From NCBI RefSeq assembly GCF_016863275.1, contig NZ_BOOO01000003.1:22419-86418 (forward strand): a stretch of DNA of 64,000 nucleotides, in the 5' to 3' direction. The notes under the pieces are model-generated. The model ran no database searches and was not told where the DNA came from. It saw only the letters and a list, made by a program, of their open reading frames with translations. This DNA is from Planotetraspora mira. Its GTDB lineage: Bacteria > Actinomycetota > Actinomycetes > Streptosporangiales > Streptosporangiaceae. Of the stretch, positions 18,364 to 27,847 are shown one piece after another (the stretch's first letter is position 1; each line of letters starts with the position of its first letter). The position numbers were made by a program, and so were the translations under genes.

Positions 18364-18911
18364 CACTCGCCCTCCGAAAGGATCCTGAACATCGCCTGAC
18401 GGGTGCTCTTGAGAAGCTTCTTCGTCTCGGCGACCTGCCGGTCGTCCGCCACGTGCGTGAGGTGCACGAACGCCTCGCCGAGATGGCCCCACAACAGGCG
18501 CAGCTCGTGCCGGTCCTCGGGGAGGCTGCGCGCCACGTCGGCCCACGGCTCGGCGCCCTCGTCCGCGTTTTCGCGGCCCTTGTCCGTCAGCCGATAGGTG
18601 CGGCTGCCGCCTGACTCCTCGCCCCGGACGAGGCCCTCGTCCTCCAGTTGCTGGAGCGCGGGGTAGACCGAACCGGGGCTCGGCCGCCATACGCCGCCGC
18701 TGCGCCGGGAGATCTCCTCGATCATCTGGTAGCCGTTGCGCGGCTCCTCGGTGAGGAGCCTGAGCAGGGCGATCCTGACGTCGCCGCGCCGTACCCGTGG
18801 TGCGAAATGCGGCGGCACAGGGGGCGCGGGGGGCATCGGGGGAAGCGGGGGAAGCCCGTGGTGGGGCGGTGGCGGGGCGCCCATCCAGTGCGGGTGCTCG
18901 TCTTCGTACAT
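18363..18911 (-). CDS. PadR-family transcriptional regulator
   Basis: 182 residues. An unusual N-terminal leader of about 38 residues rich in Pro and His (PPPPHHGLPPLPPMPPAPP) precedes the winged-helix domain: RIALLRLLTEEPRNGYQMIEEISRRSGGVWRPSPGSVYPALQQLEDEGLV. The C-terminal helices match the Vir subfamily that dimerises through them. It is first in an operon with the DrrAB-like exporter and probably represses it until a drug binds. Two near-identical palindromes just upstream of the start are the likely operators. The Pro/His leader is not part of the known fold. Confidence 0.9.
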   Translation of the reverse strand: MYEDEHPHWMGAPPPPHHGLPPLPPMPPAPPVPPHFAPRVRRGDVRIALLRLLTEEPRNGYQMIEEISRRSGGVWRPSPGSVYPALQQLEDEGLVRGEESGGSRTYRLTDKGRENADEGAEPWADVARSLPEDRHELRLLWGHLGEAFVHLTHVADDRQVAETKKLLKSTRQAMFRILSEGE

Positions 18912-18925
18912 CTCCTTCTCCTCAA

Positions 18926-18957
18926 CTATCGAGATAGCGTAAAGATATATCTAGATA
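18926..18957. promoter_or_regulatory. Paired palindromic operators upstream of padR
   Basis: CTATCGAGATAG (18926-18937) and TATCTAGATA (18948-18957) are closely related palindromes whose centres are 21 bases apart, two turns of the helix, so two dimers could bind the same face. On the coding strand both read CTATCT(A/C)GATA. They lie 15-46 bases before the padR ATG, overlapping where the promoter must be, consistent with autorepression. Confidence 0.6.
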
Positions 18958-18967
18958 GTTGACAGAG

Positions 18968-18991
18968 CAAGGCACTTTTTACTGTGCCTTG
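18968..18991 (-). terminator. Hairpin downstream of corA
   Basis: CAAGGCAC and GTGCCTTG form an exact eight-base-pair stem around an eight-base loop, five bases after the corA stop on the minus strand. No T-run follows the stem, so strength as an intrinsic terminator is uncertain, but it would insulate corA from the PadR operon. Confidence 0.5.
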
Positions 18992-18996
18992 GGAGA

Positions 18997-20082
18997 TCAG
19001 AGCCAGTCGCGGCGTTTGAAGACGAAGTAGAGGGTCAGGCAGACCACGCCCATGAGCACGACGGCGAACGGGTAGCCGACGGCCCAGTGCAGCTCGGGCA
19101 TGTGGTCGAAGTTCATGCCGTAGATGGTGCCGACCAGCGTCGGCGCGAACAGGATGGCCGCCCACGCCGAGATCTTCTTCACCTCGTCGCCCTGGGCGAT
19201 GCTGGCGGCGGTGAGCTTGGTCATCTCCTCGTTCTGGGCCTGGCTGACCAGCGTCGAATTGACGATCAGGATGTCCTGGAGCATCTGCCGGAACACCGCC
19301 ACCCGCTCGGTCACGGTGATGGCGTGGTCGGACACGTCACGGAGGTAGCTCTGCAGTTCCTCGTCCACGCCGTACTTGGGCGAGGCGGCGATGAAGCCGT
19401 CGAGCATGCCCACCAGGGGGCTGGTCGCGCGCTGGAACTCGATGACCTCGCGCGACAGCGCGTAGATGCGCCGCGGCGCGGCCGGGTCCCCGCCGAAGAC
19501 CTGGACCTCGATCTCGTCGATGTCGTTCTGCAGTCCGGCGACCACGGGCGCGTACCCGTCCACCACCGCGTCGAGGATCGCGTACAGCACGGCCTGCGGA
19601 CCCTGGCGCAGGAGGTCGGGGTTCGACTCCATCCGGCGGCGCACCCTCGACAGGTCGGGCGCCTCGCTGTGCCGTACGGTCAGGACGAAGTCGGGGCCGA
19701 TGAAGACGTGCAGCTCACCGAACTCGACCTTCTCCTCCTGGTCGAGGTAGCGCGCCGCCCTGAGCACCACGAAGAGGGTCTCTCCGTAGCGGTCGGCCTT
19801 GGGCCGCTGGTGGGCGACGATCGCGTCCTCGATCGCCAACTCGTGCAGGCCGAATTCCTCGGAGGCCTTCACCAGCTCCGAGTCCTCCGGCCGGTAGAGG
19901 CCGATCCACGCCATCGCGCCGGGTCTGGACCGCAGCGACGTGATCGCGGCGGCCAGCGACGGGGGCGAGTCCACCCGTCTGCCGCCGACGTAGATCGCGT
20001 TGTCGACCACGCTCTCCCGGGTCGCCTCCTGCTCGCCCGACCGGGGGTCCATCGAATGCTCGGGGGAATTTTCCACCTTCAT
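18997..20082 (-). CDS. corA: CorA-family magnesium/divalent cation transporter
   Basis: 361 residues if started at ATG 20082 (MKVENSPEH); ATG 20088 or a later MDPRSGE are possible, since no strong ribosome binding site distinguishes them. The long cytoplasmic N-terminal domain leads to two C-terminal membrane helices with the diagnostic GMN selectivity motif in IYGMNFDHMPELHW (322-324) and the second helix ending FVFKRRDWL. CorA proteins form pentameric Mg2+ channels. The gene stands alone, divergent from the M50-like peptidase gene across 67 bases. No Mg-sensing leader is visible in that short gap. Confidence 0.9.
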   Translation of the reverse strand: MKVENSPEHSMDPRSGEQEATRESVVDNAIYVGGRRVDSPPSLAAAITSLRSRPGAMAWIGLYRPEDSELVKASEEFGLHELAIEDAIVAHQRPKADRYGETLFVVLRAARYLDQEEKVEFGELHVFIGPDFVLTVRHSEAPDLSRVRRRMESNPDLLRQGPQAVLYAILDAVVDGYAPVVAGLQNDIDEIEVQVFGGDPAAPRRIYALSREVIEFQRATSPLVGMLDGFIAASPKYGVDEELQSYLRDVSDHAITVTERVAVFRQMLQDILIVNSTLVSQAQNEEMTKLTAASIAQGDEVKKISAWAAILFAPTLVGTIYGMNFDHMPELHWAVGYPFAVVLMGVVCLTLYFVFKRRDWL

Positions 20083-20149
20083 TCGCATCAAGCCACGTAA
20101 TCCACGTATTCCACGCTCAGCCACACATAGACGGTAGAGCCTCGAACCC

Positions 20150-20908
20150 ATGAAGTGCCCGGAGGCCGTACGATTCCCCGCGGAGGTGGCCCACCTGAAC
20201 GCCCTCTGGAACGAGCTGACCGCGACACAGGTCGCGCCCCCGCTCTGGCTGATCGTCCTGTCCGGCTGCGTCGCGCTCGCGGTCATCGCCTACCGGCCGT
20301 CGTGGCACGTCTCCCGCGGGCTGATCACGATCGCGCACGAGGGAGGCCACGCGCTGGTGGCCGTGGTGACCCGGCGGAAGCTGCAGGGCATACGGCTGCA
20401 TTCGGACACCTCGGGCGTGACGCTCACGCGGGGCAACCCGAGAGGTCTGGGGATGGTGGCGACCGCGGCCGCGGGATACGTCGCCCCTTCGCTGCTCGGG
20501 TTCGGGGCCGCCTGGCTCGTCGCGGACGGCTACATCACGTTGCTCCTGTGGGCGGTGCTCCTGCTGCTCGCCTGCATGCTGTTCAAGATCAGGAACCTCT
20601 ACGGCGCGGCGGCGTTGCTCGCCGTGGGCGGGGCCGTGTTCACTCTGTCGTGGTTCGCGCCCCCGACCGCCCAGGCCGTGTCCGCGTACGGAGCGGTCTG
20701 GTTCCTGCTGCTGGGCGGCATGCGCCCGATCCTCGAACTGCAGAGCAAACGGCGCAGGGGGCGGGCGCCCGACTCCGACGCCGACCAGCTCGCCCGGCTC
20801 ACGCGGATTCCCGGCACCTTCTGGGTGTTGTTGTTCCTGCTCGTCTCCGCGGTCTCTCTCGTGACCGGCACCTATCTCCTCGCGGTCCGGTGGATCCCCG
20901 TCGCCTGA
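20150..20908 (+). CDS. M50-like membrane metalloprotease
   Basis: 252 residues with about seven hydrophobic segments. The zinc motif HEGGH (63-67; HExxH) lies inside the second membrane segment (LITIAHEGGHALVAV), the arrangement seen in the M50 group. Family members cut membrane proteins within the bilayer or act as spore-type processing enzymes. The usual third zinc ligand in a later NxxPxxxLDG motif is not evident, which is normal for the M50B-like actinobacterial subset. Its stop is nine bases from the convergent sbcC stop. The substrate is unknown. Confidence 0.72.
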   Translation: MKCPEAVRFPAEVAHLNALWNELTATQVAPPLWLIVLSGCVALAVIAYRPSWHVSRGLITIAHEGGHALVAVVTRRKLQGIRLHSDTSGVTLTRGNPRGLGMVATAAAGYVAPSLLGFGAAWLVADGYITLLLWAVLLLLACMLFKIRNLYGAAALLAVGGAVFTLSWFAPPTAQAVSAYGAVWFLLLGGMRPILELQSKRRRGRAPDSDADQLARLTRIPGTFWVLLFLLVSAVSLVTGTYLLAVRWIPVA

Positions 20909-20917
20909 CCGCGTCCC

Positions 20918-23900
20918 TCACGCGAGCGTCGAGCCTGCCCTGCCCTTGACCACCCGCAGCTGAACGGGCACGCGGACGCGCAACTCAGCGACGTGGCTGA
21001 CGATGCCGACCGCCCGGCCGCCTTCGCGAAGGCCGTCGAGGATGTCGAGCACGTCGTCGAGCGTCTCCTCGTCGAGCGTGCCGAAGCCCTCGTCCACGAA
21101 CAGGGTGCCGATCTCCGCGCCGCCCGCCTCGGCCGTCACGACGTCGGCCAGCCCCAGCGCGAGGGCGAGGGAGGTGATGAAGCTCTCCCCTCCGGACAGC
21201 GTGGCCGGGTCTCTGTCGACGCCGGTCCACGCGTCGAGGACGCGCAGGCCGAGCCCGCCGCCCGACCGGCCCCGGTCGCCCGCGGCCCGGCGGAGGTCGT
21301 GCTGGAGCAGGTAGCGCCCTGACGACATGTGCTCGAGCCGCTCGTTGGCGGCCTCGACCACCTGCCTGAGCCGCTCGCCGAGCACGAACGCCGACAGGCG
21401 CATGTGCCACTGGTTGTCGGCGGACGTCCCGCCCGCGAGCTCGGCGAGCCGGCGGGCGAGCCGGTGCCGCTCGGCGGCCGGGCGGTAGCGGGCGAGGGCC
21501 TCGCGCAGCTCTCCCGCGAGGGCCGTGAGCCGGGACGCCGTCTCCCCGGCGAGATCCCTGGCCGAGGTGCGGGCGGCGTGCTCCCGGTCGGCCCGGTCGT
21601 GCTCGCTCTCCAGGGTCGCGAGGTCCGGTGCGGGTTCGGCCGCCGCCGCGACGAGCTCGGGATCGGCGAGCAGCCGGCCGACGGCCACCTGCTCGCCGTC
21701 GAGGAACCTGAGGCGTTCGGCCATCGCCTCCAGATCGGCCGGCGCGCGCACCGCCGCCCCGGCGTGCTCGAGCCCGGCGAACCCCGCGTCGGTCGCGGCG
21801 TCGGTGGCCCGCTCGAGCGCCGCCCGGCGTTCGAGGTCCGCCGTGGCGGCGGCGCGGGTCGCCTCACTGGCGTCCCTGAGGAGTGCGGCCTCGTCGACGA
21901 GCCGGTCGAGCCGGGTCATGAGCGACGCGTCGCCACCCCGCGCGGCGTCCACCAGCGCGGCGAGCCTGCCTTCGTCGGCGGTCAGCTGCTCGTCACGCGC
22001 CCGGGTGTCCGCCGCCTCGATCGCGATCTCCTGGGCCTGGACCGTCAGGTCGTCCAGCTCGGCGGCCAGCCGGGCGGACCTGTCCGCCAGCTCGGGCTCC
22101 CGGGCCGCGACCTGCTCGGCGCGGCGCAGGCTCCGCTCCGCCTCGTCGAGGTCGCCGGCGTCACCGGGGAGGCGTTCCTTCTCCTCCAGCAGAGCGGTGA
22201 GCCCTGTCGTGGTCTCGGCGACACGGCGGCCGGCCAGGGCCACCTGGTCGCGGATCTCGGCGGCGAGGCGCGAGGACCACTCGGCGCACCTCTCCTCCGC
22301 CGCCTCGCGGGCCCGGCGGGCGAACTCGAAGGCGTCCTGGGCCGCCTGCTCGTCGTCGCCGCTCAACGCCCGGCCGGCGGCCTCAGCCGGCGCAGGGTGG
22401 TCGGCCGACCCGCACACCACGCACGGCTCCCCCGCGACGAGGGAGGCCGCCAGCTCGGCGGCCATGCCCTCGATCCGGGCACGGCGCACCTCCTGCAGCC
22501 GGTCGCGGGCGGTCTGCGCCCCGTCCACCGCGGCGCGCCTGGCCTGCTCGGCCGCGTCGAGCTCGCGGGCCAGCCGCGCGGCGGTCTCCAGCGCCGGAAC
22601 CCCGGCCGCCGCCGCCCCCAGCCGGTGGTCCTGGGAGGCGGCGAGGATCCGCTTCTCGCTGTCCGCGAGAGCCGCGAGCTCGGCCTCCAGCACGCCGATC
22701 CGCCGTGTCACCTCGGCCGCACGCGCCGCGGTGTCCCTCGCGGCCGCCAGGCCCGGGACGCCCGCCGCGGCCAGGCGCGCCTCATCGAGGAGCATGCCGG
22801 CCTCGCGCCGGCCCTCGGGCAATGCGGCGAGCCGGACGGCGAGGGCCGCCTCACGCTCCCCGAGAGCCGTGAGCCTGCGTCTGCCGGCGTCGAGGTCGGC
22901 GCGCACCTGCCGCAGGCGGGTCTCCTCGGGAAGGAGTTGCCGCACCCGGGCGACCTCGTCGAGGCGCTCCCGCTCCATGGCCGCCAGACGCTCCTCGCCG
23001 GGCGGCTCCTGCCCCGGCAGCGCCCGGCTCGTGGCGTCGGCGGCCATCCGCCGGGCCTTGGCCGCGGCCTCGGCCCGCTGCTCCGCCAGGCGGATCAGAG
23101 GCAGCACCCGCGCGGCCCTGGCCGCGTCGTCGAGGATCGCCTGGATGTCCGCCCGTTCCTCGGCGGCGCCGTCCAGTGCCTCACGCCGGGCGAGCGCGTC
23201 CGCGTGCCTGCGCCGGCGGTCGGCCAGCGCCCGGCCGCCGGCGAGCAGGTCCCGAGCGGAGCGCAGGCGGGCCTCGCTCACCGCCCACAGTCCTGCGGCA
23301 TGTTCGAAGGCGGCGGCGGCGAGGGCGACCACCGCCTCAGGCTCGTCCTCCGGCACGGGGAGCTCCGCGCCCGCCGCCCCGCGCATGCGGTCCACGACGG
23401 ACTCGGCCCGCTGCCGGAGCTCCTGCTGATCGCGCCCGGTCCGCGTGCGGTGGTCGGCCAGCCACGCCTCGACGTCGGTGAAGATCTTGACGGAGAACAG
23501 CTTCTCGAGGAGCCTGCGGCGGTCGTCGCCGTCCGCCTGCAGGAACCGGGCGAAGTCGCCCTGCGGCAACATGGCGACCTGCCAGAACTGCTCGGCGTTC
23601 ATCCCGAGCAACTCGCCGATCAGGTGACCGGCCTCGTCGGCGCGGGTGCTCCGCCCGATCCACGTGCCGGTGAACTCCTCCACGAGGACCTTGGCCTTCT
23701 CCTCGACCAGGCCCTCTCCCTTCAGCTTGGGCCGCATCCAGGCGGGCGACCGGGTGACGCGCAGGCGCCGCCCCCGGATCGTCACCTCCAGCGTGACGAC
23801 GGGCCCCCGCCCGGGCGGTGCGTGGTCGCAACGCAGGCTGCGGGCGCTGTCCCGCCGGCCGGGGACCCGTCCGTACAGCGCGTAGCACACCGCGTCGAGC

Positions 23901-24031
23901 ACGGTCGTCTTGCCCGCGCCCGTCGCCCCGTGGATCAGGAAGAGCCCCGCCTCCCCGAGGGCGTCGAAGTCGACCTCCTCGACCCCCGGGAAGGACCCGA
24001 ACGCCTCCAGCACCAACCGGTGCAATCTCAC
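20918..24031 (-). CDS. sbcC: SbcC, ATPase subunit of SbcCD nuclease
   Basis: 1037 residues. The Rad50-type layout is complete: N-terminal Walker A GATGAGKT (35-42), long coiled coils, a central zinc hook CVVCGSADH at about residue 520, and C-terminal signature LSGGESF with Walker B LFVDEGFGTLD. With SbcD it forms an ATP-driven complex that opens DNA hairpins and blocked ends. The ATG overlaps the sbcD stop by four bases, so the subunits are made together. Actinobacterial SbcC is about this length. Confidence 0.93.
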   Translation of the reverse strand: MRLHRLVLEAFGSFPGVEEVDFDALGEAGLFLIHGATGAGKTTVLDAVCYALYGRVPGRRDSARSLRCDHAPPGRGPVVTLEVTIRGRRLRVTRSPAWMRPKLKGEGLVEEKAKVLVEEFTGTWIGRSTRADEAGHLIGELLGMNAEQFWQVAMLPQGDFARFLQADGDDRRRLLEKLFSVKIFTDVEAWLADHRTRTGRDQQELRQRAESVVDRMRGAAGAELPVPEDEPEAVVALAAAAFEHAAGLWAVSEARLRSARDLLAGGRALADRRRRHADALARREALDGAAEERADIQAILDDAARAARVLPLIRLAEQRAEAAAKARRMAADATSRALPGQEPPGEERLAAMERERLDEVARVRQLLPEETRLRQVRADLDAGRRRLTALGEREAALAVRLAALPEGRREAGMLLDEARLAAAGVPGLAAARDTAARAAEVTRRIGVLEAELAALADSEKRILAASQDHRLGAAAAGVPALETAARLARELDAAEQARRAAVDGAQTARDRLQEVRRARIEGMAAELAASLVAGEPCVVCGSADHPAPAEAAGRALSGDDEQAAQDAFEFARRAREAAEERCAEWSSRLAAEIRDQVALAGRRVAETTTGLTALLEEKERLPGDAGDLDEAERSLRRAEQVAAREPELADRSARLAAELDDLTVQAQEIAIEAADTRARDEQLTADEGRLAALVDAARGGDASLMTRLDRLVDEAALLRDASEATRAAATADLERRAALERATDAATDAGFAGLEHAGAAVRAPADLEAMAERLRFLDGEQVAVGRLLADPELVAAAAEPAPDLATLESEHDRADREHAARTSARDLAGETASRLTALAGELREALARYRPAAERHRLARRLAELAGGTSADNQWHMRLSAFVLGERLRQVVEAANERLEHMSSGRYLLQHDLRRAAGDRGRSGGGLGLRVLDAWTGVDRDPATLSGGESFITSLALALGLADVVTAEAGGAEIGTLFVDEGFGTLDEETLDDVLDILDGLREGGRAVGIVSHVAELRVRVPVQLRVVKGRAGSTLA

Positions 24032-25146
24032 AGGCTCTCCTTGATCCGGGAGGCCTCGACGGCCTCCCCGAGCAGGCGGATCTCCTCGTCGTCGGCCGGC
24101 TCACCGCGGACCTCGCGGACGAAGTCGGCCGCCACGTCGATCTCGGCGCGCCCCGCGACGTGGACCGGCCGGGCGGGCACGGCCACCGGGCCGTCGGGCT
24201 TGAAGGCGAGCGCCAGCGTGTGCGGGAAGCGGCGCCGCAGGCGCTCCATCGCCTCGCGCGGGCGGACCGGGTCGGTGAGGGTCACCTGGAGCCAGTGGTC
24301 CTCGCGGTCCGCGTGGCGGGCGTCGGTCAGCAGGTCGTCGAGACGGCCGCTCAGCGTGCCGACGGGCCGGGGAACGGGCGCGGGGACGAAGTCGACGCGG
24401 GCGTCCCCCGGCCCGTCGGCGTCGAGATCCACCAGCCAGGACCCCTTGCGCTGCCCCGCCTCGGAGAAGGAGTAGGCGATCGGCGACCCCGAGTAGCGGG
24501 CGGTCTCGCTCATCACCTGACGGCCGTGCAGATGGCCCAGCGCCACGTAATCGGCGCCGGCGAAGGCAGCCAGCGGCACGTGGGACACGCCGCCGACGCT
24601 GATGTCCCGCTCGCTGTCGCTCGCCTCGCCGCCGGTGACGAACGCGTGGGCGAGCACGACCTTGCGCCGGCCGGACCCGTCGGCGCGGATCCGCTCCATG
24701 GCGTGCGTGATCGCGGCCGTGTGGGTGCGCTCGGCCAGCTCCCAGGGGCCCCTGACCAGCTCGGGCTCCAGATAGGGGATGCCGTAGAAGGCCACGTCGC
24801 CGACGACGACCGGATCCCAGGCACGCGCCGGGTCGGTCCGCAGGTGCACCCGCTCCATGAGGCCGGCGCCGAAGCCGAGCCGTACGGAGGAGTCGTGGTT
24901 GCCGCTGATCAGCACCGTGTGCACACCCTCCGCCTTCAGCCGGGCGAGCGCCTCGTCGCACAGGGCCACCGCGTCGACCGGCGGCAGCGCCCGGTCGTAG
25001 ACGTCTCCGGAGACCGCCACGACGTCGACCCGCTCGGCCCTGACCGTCTCTACGAGGTGCTCCACGAAGGCGGCCTGGGCGCTGAGCAGGCTCTCCCGGT
25101 GGAACGACCGGCCGAGATGCCAGTCGGAAGTGTGCAGGACACGCAT
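24028..25146 (-). CDS. sbcD: SbcD, nuclease subunit of SbcCD
   Basis: 372 residues from ATG 25146. All metallophosphoesterase motifs are visible: SDWHLG, GDVYD, GNHDS, then AHAFVTGG and GHLHG, which coordinate the two active-site metals. The C-terminal part is the capping and SbcC-binding region. A much longer open frame extends upstream but is antisense to the downstream hydrolase gene and lacks similarity. Four-base overlap with sbcC. The pair is first in a two-gene operon. Confidence 0.93.
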   Translation of the reverse strand: MRVLHTSDWHLGRSFHRESLLSAQAAFVEHLVETVRAERVDVVAVSGDVYDRALPPVDAVALCDEALARLKAEGVHTVLISGNHDSSVRLGFGAGLMERVHLRTDPARAWDPVVVGDVAFYGIPYLEPELVRGPWELAERTHTAAITHAMERIRADGSGRRKVVLAHAFVTGGEASDSERDISVGGVSHVPLAAFAGADYVALGHLHGRQVMSETARYSGSPIAYSFSEAGQRKGSWLVDLDADGPGDARVDFVPAPVPRPVGTLSGRLDDLLTDARHADREDHWLQVTLTDPVRPREAMERLRRRFPHTLALAFKPDGPVAVPARPVHVAGRAEIDVAADFVREVRGEPADDEEIRLLGEAVEASRIKESL

Positions 25147-25272
25147 GTCGCAGGAAGCTAACAGGTCCCTCCGACAAATGCGGCCCCACTGATCCCAAAT
25201 CGATCCGGGCCATGGAACGAGTAATGACTTAGCCTGGACTCGGTACAGGATGATCCACCGGGGAGCGGCCTC

Positions 25273-26775
25273 ATGAATGTCGGCCGGAGCACGCTGGGTT
25301 TCGCGGCGGGTGTGCTGTTGGTCGTGCTGGCGGCGATCGGCTACATGCTGTCCCCTCCGGCGTTCGATCCCCCACCCCTGGCCGCCTCTCCGGAGTTCAG
25401 GAACCTGCCCGCCCAACCGGCGTCGGAGACACGTCCGGTCGCCACCACGACGCCGATCAGGACCGAGCACGTCAAGGTGGCCGCCCGGAACGAGACGCTG
25501 ACGGCCACGATCAGGTCGCCCACGACGCCGGGCAGGCACCCGGCGATGGTGTTCGTCCAGGGCTCGGGATCGGGCAGCGGGTCGGAGTTCACCACCCAGT
25601 CGGAGTGGCTCGCCAAGGCGGGCATCGTGACCCTCTCCTATGACAAGCGCACCGTGGGCTACAACTTCCGGCAGCGTGACTTCTCCCTGCTCGCGGACGA
25701 CGCGCTGCGCATGTTGCACACGCTGCTGCAACGGCCCGACGTCGATCCCGCCAAGGCCGGGTTGTGGGGCGTCAGCGAGGGCGGCTGGGTGGTCCCGATC
25801 GCCGCCGCCAGCAGCGACGTGGCCTACGTGGTCCTGGTGTCCTCGCCGAACGTCTCCCCCCTGCGGCAGGTCGCGTGGGCGCTGAACGAGCAGTTGCAGC
25901 GCCTGCACGCGCCCTCCGGCGTGCGTGACCTGCTGACCCGCGCGATGGGCGGCGTGGGCTTCGACTTCCTGCGCCACGACGGCGTCCCCGCGCTCCAGGG
26001 CATGAAGCAGCCGGTCCTCGCGCTGTACGGCACGACCGATCCCTCCATCCCCTTCGTGGAGAGCACGGAGACGCTGACCAGCGCCCTGCACACGGCCGGG
26101 AACCCCGACTACACGATCCGCTTCCTCGCCGGCGCCGACCACGCCATGAGGATGACCGGCGGCCCCTTCGTCCCCGACTACCTGCCGACCCTGGCCAACT
26201 GGATCAGGGACCTCCCCCGTACGGCCAAGCCGTCGGTGCCCATCGCGGGCGCGACTCCCGTGCAGCGGTTCGAGGCGAGCGACGTGCCCGCCGCCCCGTG
26301 GTACGGCGGCGCCACGATCCTCTGGCTGACCATCTGCCTGGCCGCCGTCGGCTACGTGGCGGCGCCGGTCACCGAGATGGTCGTCCGGATCCGGGGACGC
26401 GACACGCGCCTGCAGGCGCCGGTGGAGCCGGCGGCCGACATCTGGCCCGCCGTGCGACGCCGGCTACGCCGGATGGCCTGGACCGGTCTCGGGGGGTTCG
26501 CCGCCGTCCTCGCGTTCATCACGCTGATCGTGCTGTTCTCGGTCAACCAGGCGGGCGCGTGGCCCGCCGTACAGGCCGGGTGGCTGGTCGTGCGACTGCT
26601 GGCGGTCGTGATGCTCCTGCAGGAGGTCGCCGCGGCCGCGGCGGTGCTGAGCGGCCTGCGGGACGGCTGGGAGCCGACCCGCTGGCAGAAGAGCGTCCTG
26701 ATCGGCGTCCTCGGCGGCACGGGACTGCTGCTGCTGACCGCCGCCTACTACGGGTTGTACGCCTTCCCCTGGTAG
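25273..26775 (+). CDS. Membrane-anchored serine alpha/beta hydrolase with C-terminal membrane segments
   Basis: 500 residues. One N-terminal membrane segment (about 9-27) is followed by an extracytoplasmic alpha/beta hydrolase domain: nucleophile elbow GVSEGG with Ser168, the acid in YGTTDPS, and the histidine in AGADHAMRM. Around residues 338-500 there are four further hydrophobic segments, so the catalytic domain sits between membrane anchors. Related to the S9-like dienelactone-hydrolase/acyl-peptidase group; substrate unknown. GGGGAG lies eight bases before the ATG. The end overlaps the convergent lipase-like gene by 28 bases. Confidence 0.78.
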   Translation: MNVGRSTLGFAAGVLLVVLAAIGYMLSPPAFDPPPLAASPEFRNLPAQPASETRPVATTTPIRTEHVKVAARNETLTATIRSPTTPGRHPAMVFVQGSGSGSGSEFTTQSEWLAKAGIVTLSYDKRTVGYNFRQRDFSLLADDALRMLHTLLQRPDVDPAKAGLWGVSEGGWVVPIAAASSDVAYVVLVSSPNVSPLRQVAWALNEQLQRLHAPSGVRDLLTRAMGGVGFDFLRHDGVPALQGMKQPVLALYGTTDPSIPFVESTETLTSALHTAGNPDYTIRFLAGADHAMRMTGGPFVPDYLPTLANWIRDLPRTAKPSVPIAGATPVQRFEASDVPAAPWYGGATILWLTICLAAVGYVAAPVTEMVVRIRGRDTRLQAPVEPAADIWPAVRRRLRRMAWTGLGGFAAVLAFITLIVLFSVNQAGAWPAVQAGWLVVRLLAVVMLLQEVAAAAAVLSGLRDGWEPTRWQKSVLIGVLGGTGLLLLTAAYYGLYAFPW

Positions 26776-27707
26776 GCGTAGGCCGTCCACCTGTCGATCT
26801 CCGCGAACACCTGCTTGCGCACCGGCTCCGCCGACAAGACGAGGTCGTGCATGCCGCCGGGCACGCGGACGCAGGTGACGTGCGGGCCGATCCGGGTGGA
26901 CCAGCGTGCGATCTGCTCGGTGTCGAGGACGACGTCCGCGCCGTGCGCCCCCGGCACGAAGTCGCGGGCCTTGAGGCTCTGCTCGGCGGCCAGCACGAGC
27001 ACCGGCACGTCCACCCGCAGCCCGGCGTGGAGGCGCCGGTGCGCCCGCCTGATCGCCGCCAGCCACACGGCGTGGACGGAGAAGCCCTCGAGCGGCTTCC
27101 ACGCGAGGTCGTAGTCCCACTCCCCCTGATGGTCGCGGTGGAGGCTCGTGCCGTACGCGGTGGCCACGCCGAGCGGGAGCACCGTCTTCGGGGGCAGCTT
27201 GGCCAGGACGCCCCCGAGCGCGTCGGCGGCGCCCCTGACGAGAGCGGGCACGTTGAGGTCGAGGAACGGGCTGTTGAGGACGAGTGCGTCGACCAGTCCG
27301 CGGCCGCGCATCCGGTCGGCCCACAGGACGGCGATCAGGCCGCCGGTCGAGTGCGCCATGATCGTCAGCTCGTCGCAGTCCTCCCTGACGATGCGGACGG
27401 CCTCGTCGATCTCGGGGAAGTAGTCCGTGACGCTGCCGACGAGGCCCCTGGTCTGGTGCGGCAGCAAGGACCGTCCGTATTTCCGCAGGTCGAGGGCGTA
27501 GAAGCCGATCCCCTGGGAGACGAAGTGGTCGGCCACGTGCGTCTGGAAGAAGTAGTCGGTGAACCCGTGGAGGTAGAGGACGGCCCGGCGGGACCCCGGA
27601 ACCGGCCGCCGGACGAGCGTCGCGACGACCTCCCCTTCGGCGTCGCGGCCCATGGGCAGGGTGATGGCCTCGTAGTCGGGGCCGAGGATGTCGTCCACGG
27701 CGCACAT
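26748..27707 (-). CDS. Lysophospholipase/monoacylglycerol lipase-like hydrolase
   Basis: 319 residues, cytoplasmic with no signal peptide. Strong match to the Hydrolase_4 (lysophospholipase) pattern: LYLHGFTDYFF oxyanion region, ALDLRKYGRS, and the nucleophile elbow AHSTGG with Ser120. The general-base His is in PGGMHDLVLS near the C-terminus. Family members cleave monoacylglycerols or lysophospholipids. It is divergent from the LCP-family gene and convergent with the membrane hydrolase. Regulation is not visible. Confidence 0.85.
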   Translation of the reverse strand: MCAVDDILGPDYEAITLPMGRDAEGEVVATLVRRPVPGSRRAVLYLHGFTDYFFQTHVADHFVSQGIGFYALDLRKYGRSLLPHQTRGLVGSVTDYFPEIDEAVRIVREDCDELTIMAHSTGGLIAVLWADRMRGRGLVDALVLNSPFLDLNVPALVRGAADALGGVLAKLPPKTVLPLGVATAYGTSLHRDHQGEWDYDLAWKPLEGFSVHAVWLAAIRRAHRRLHAGLRVDVPVLVLAAEQSLKARDFVPGAHGADVVLDTEQIARWSTRIGPHVTCVRVPGGMHDLVLSAEPVRKQVFAEIDRWTAYAYQGKAYNP

Positions 27708-27847
27708 CGTAAACGGCGTCGGTTAACGGACAAGAGGTGGTCAAGCGGAAGACCTCGCGGATGGGGCCCGGGCAAACCGTGGGTCGCGACTCGCTAGGCG
27801 TCGTTCGCCCATCGGTACGTCCGGGGACAGACCGCTTCAATGTGAAA

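Noticed and set aside
18364..18690. An upstream extension of the ABC ATPase to 18690
   Set aside because: It overlaps the PadR coding region in another frame. The ATG at 18363 has a good ribosome binding site and the family's normal N-terminus.
21329..24475. A 1048-codon plus-strand open frame
   Set aside because: It is the opposite strand of sbcC and sbcD. High GC keeps such frames open; it has no domain and the sense genes carry complete motifs.
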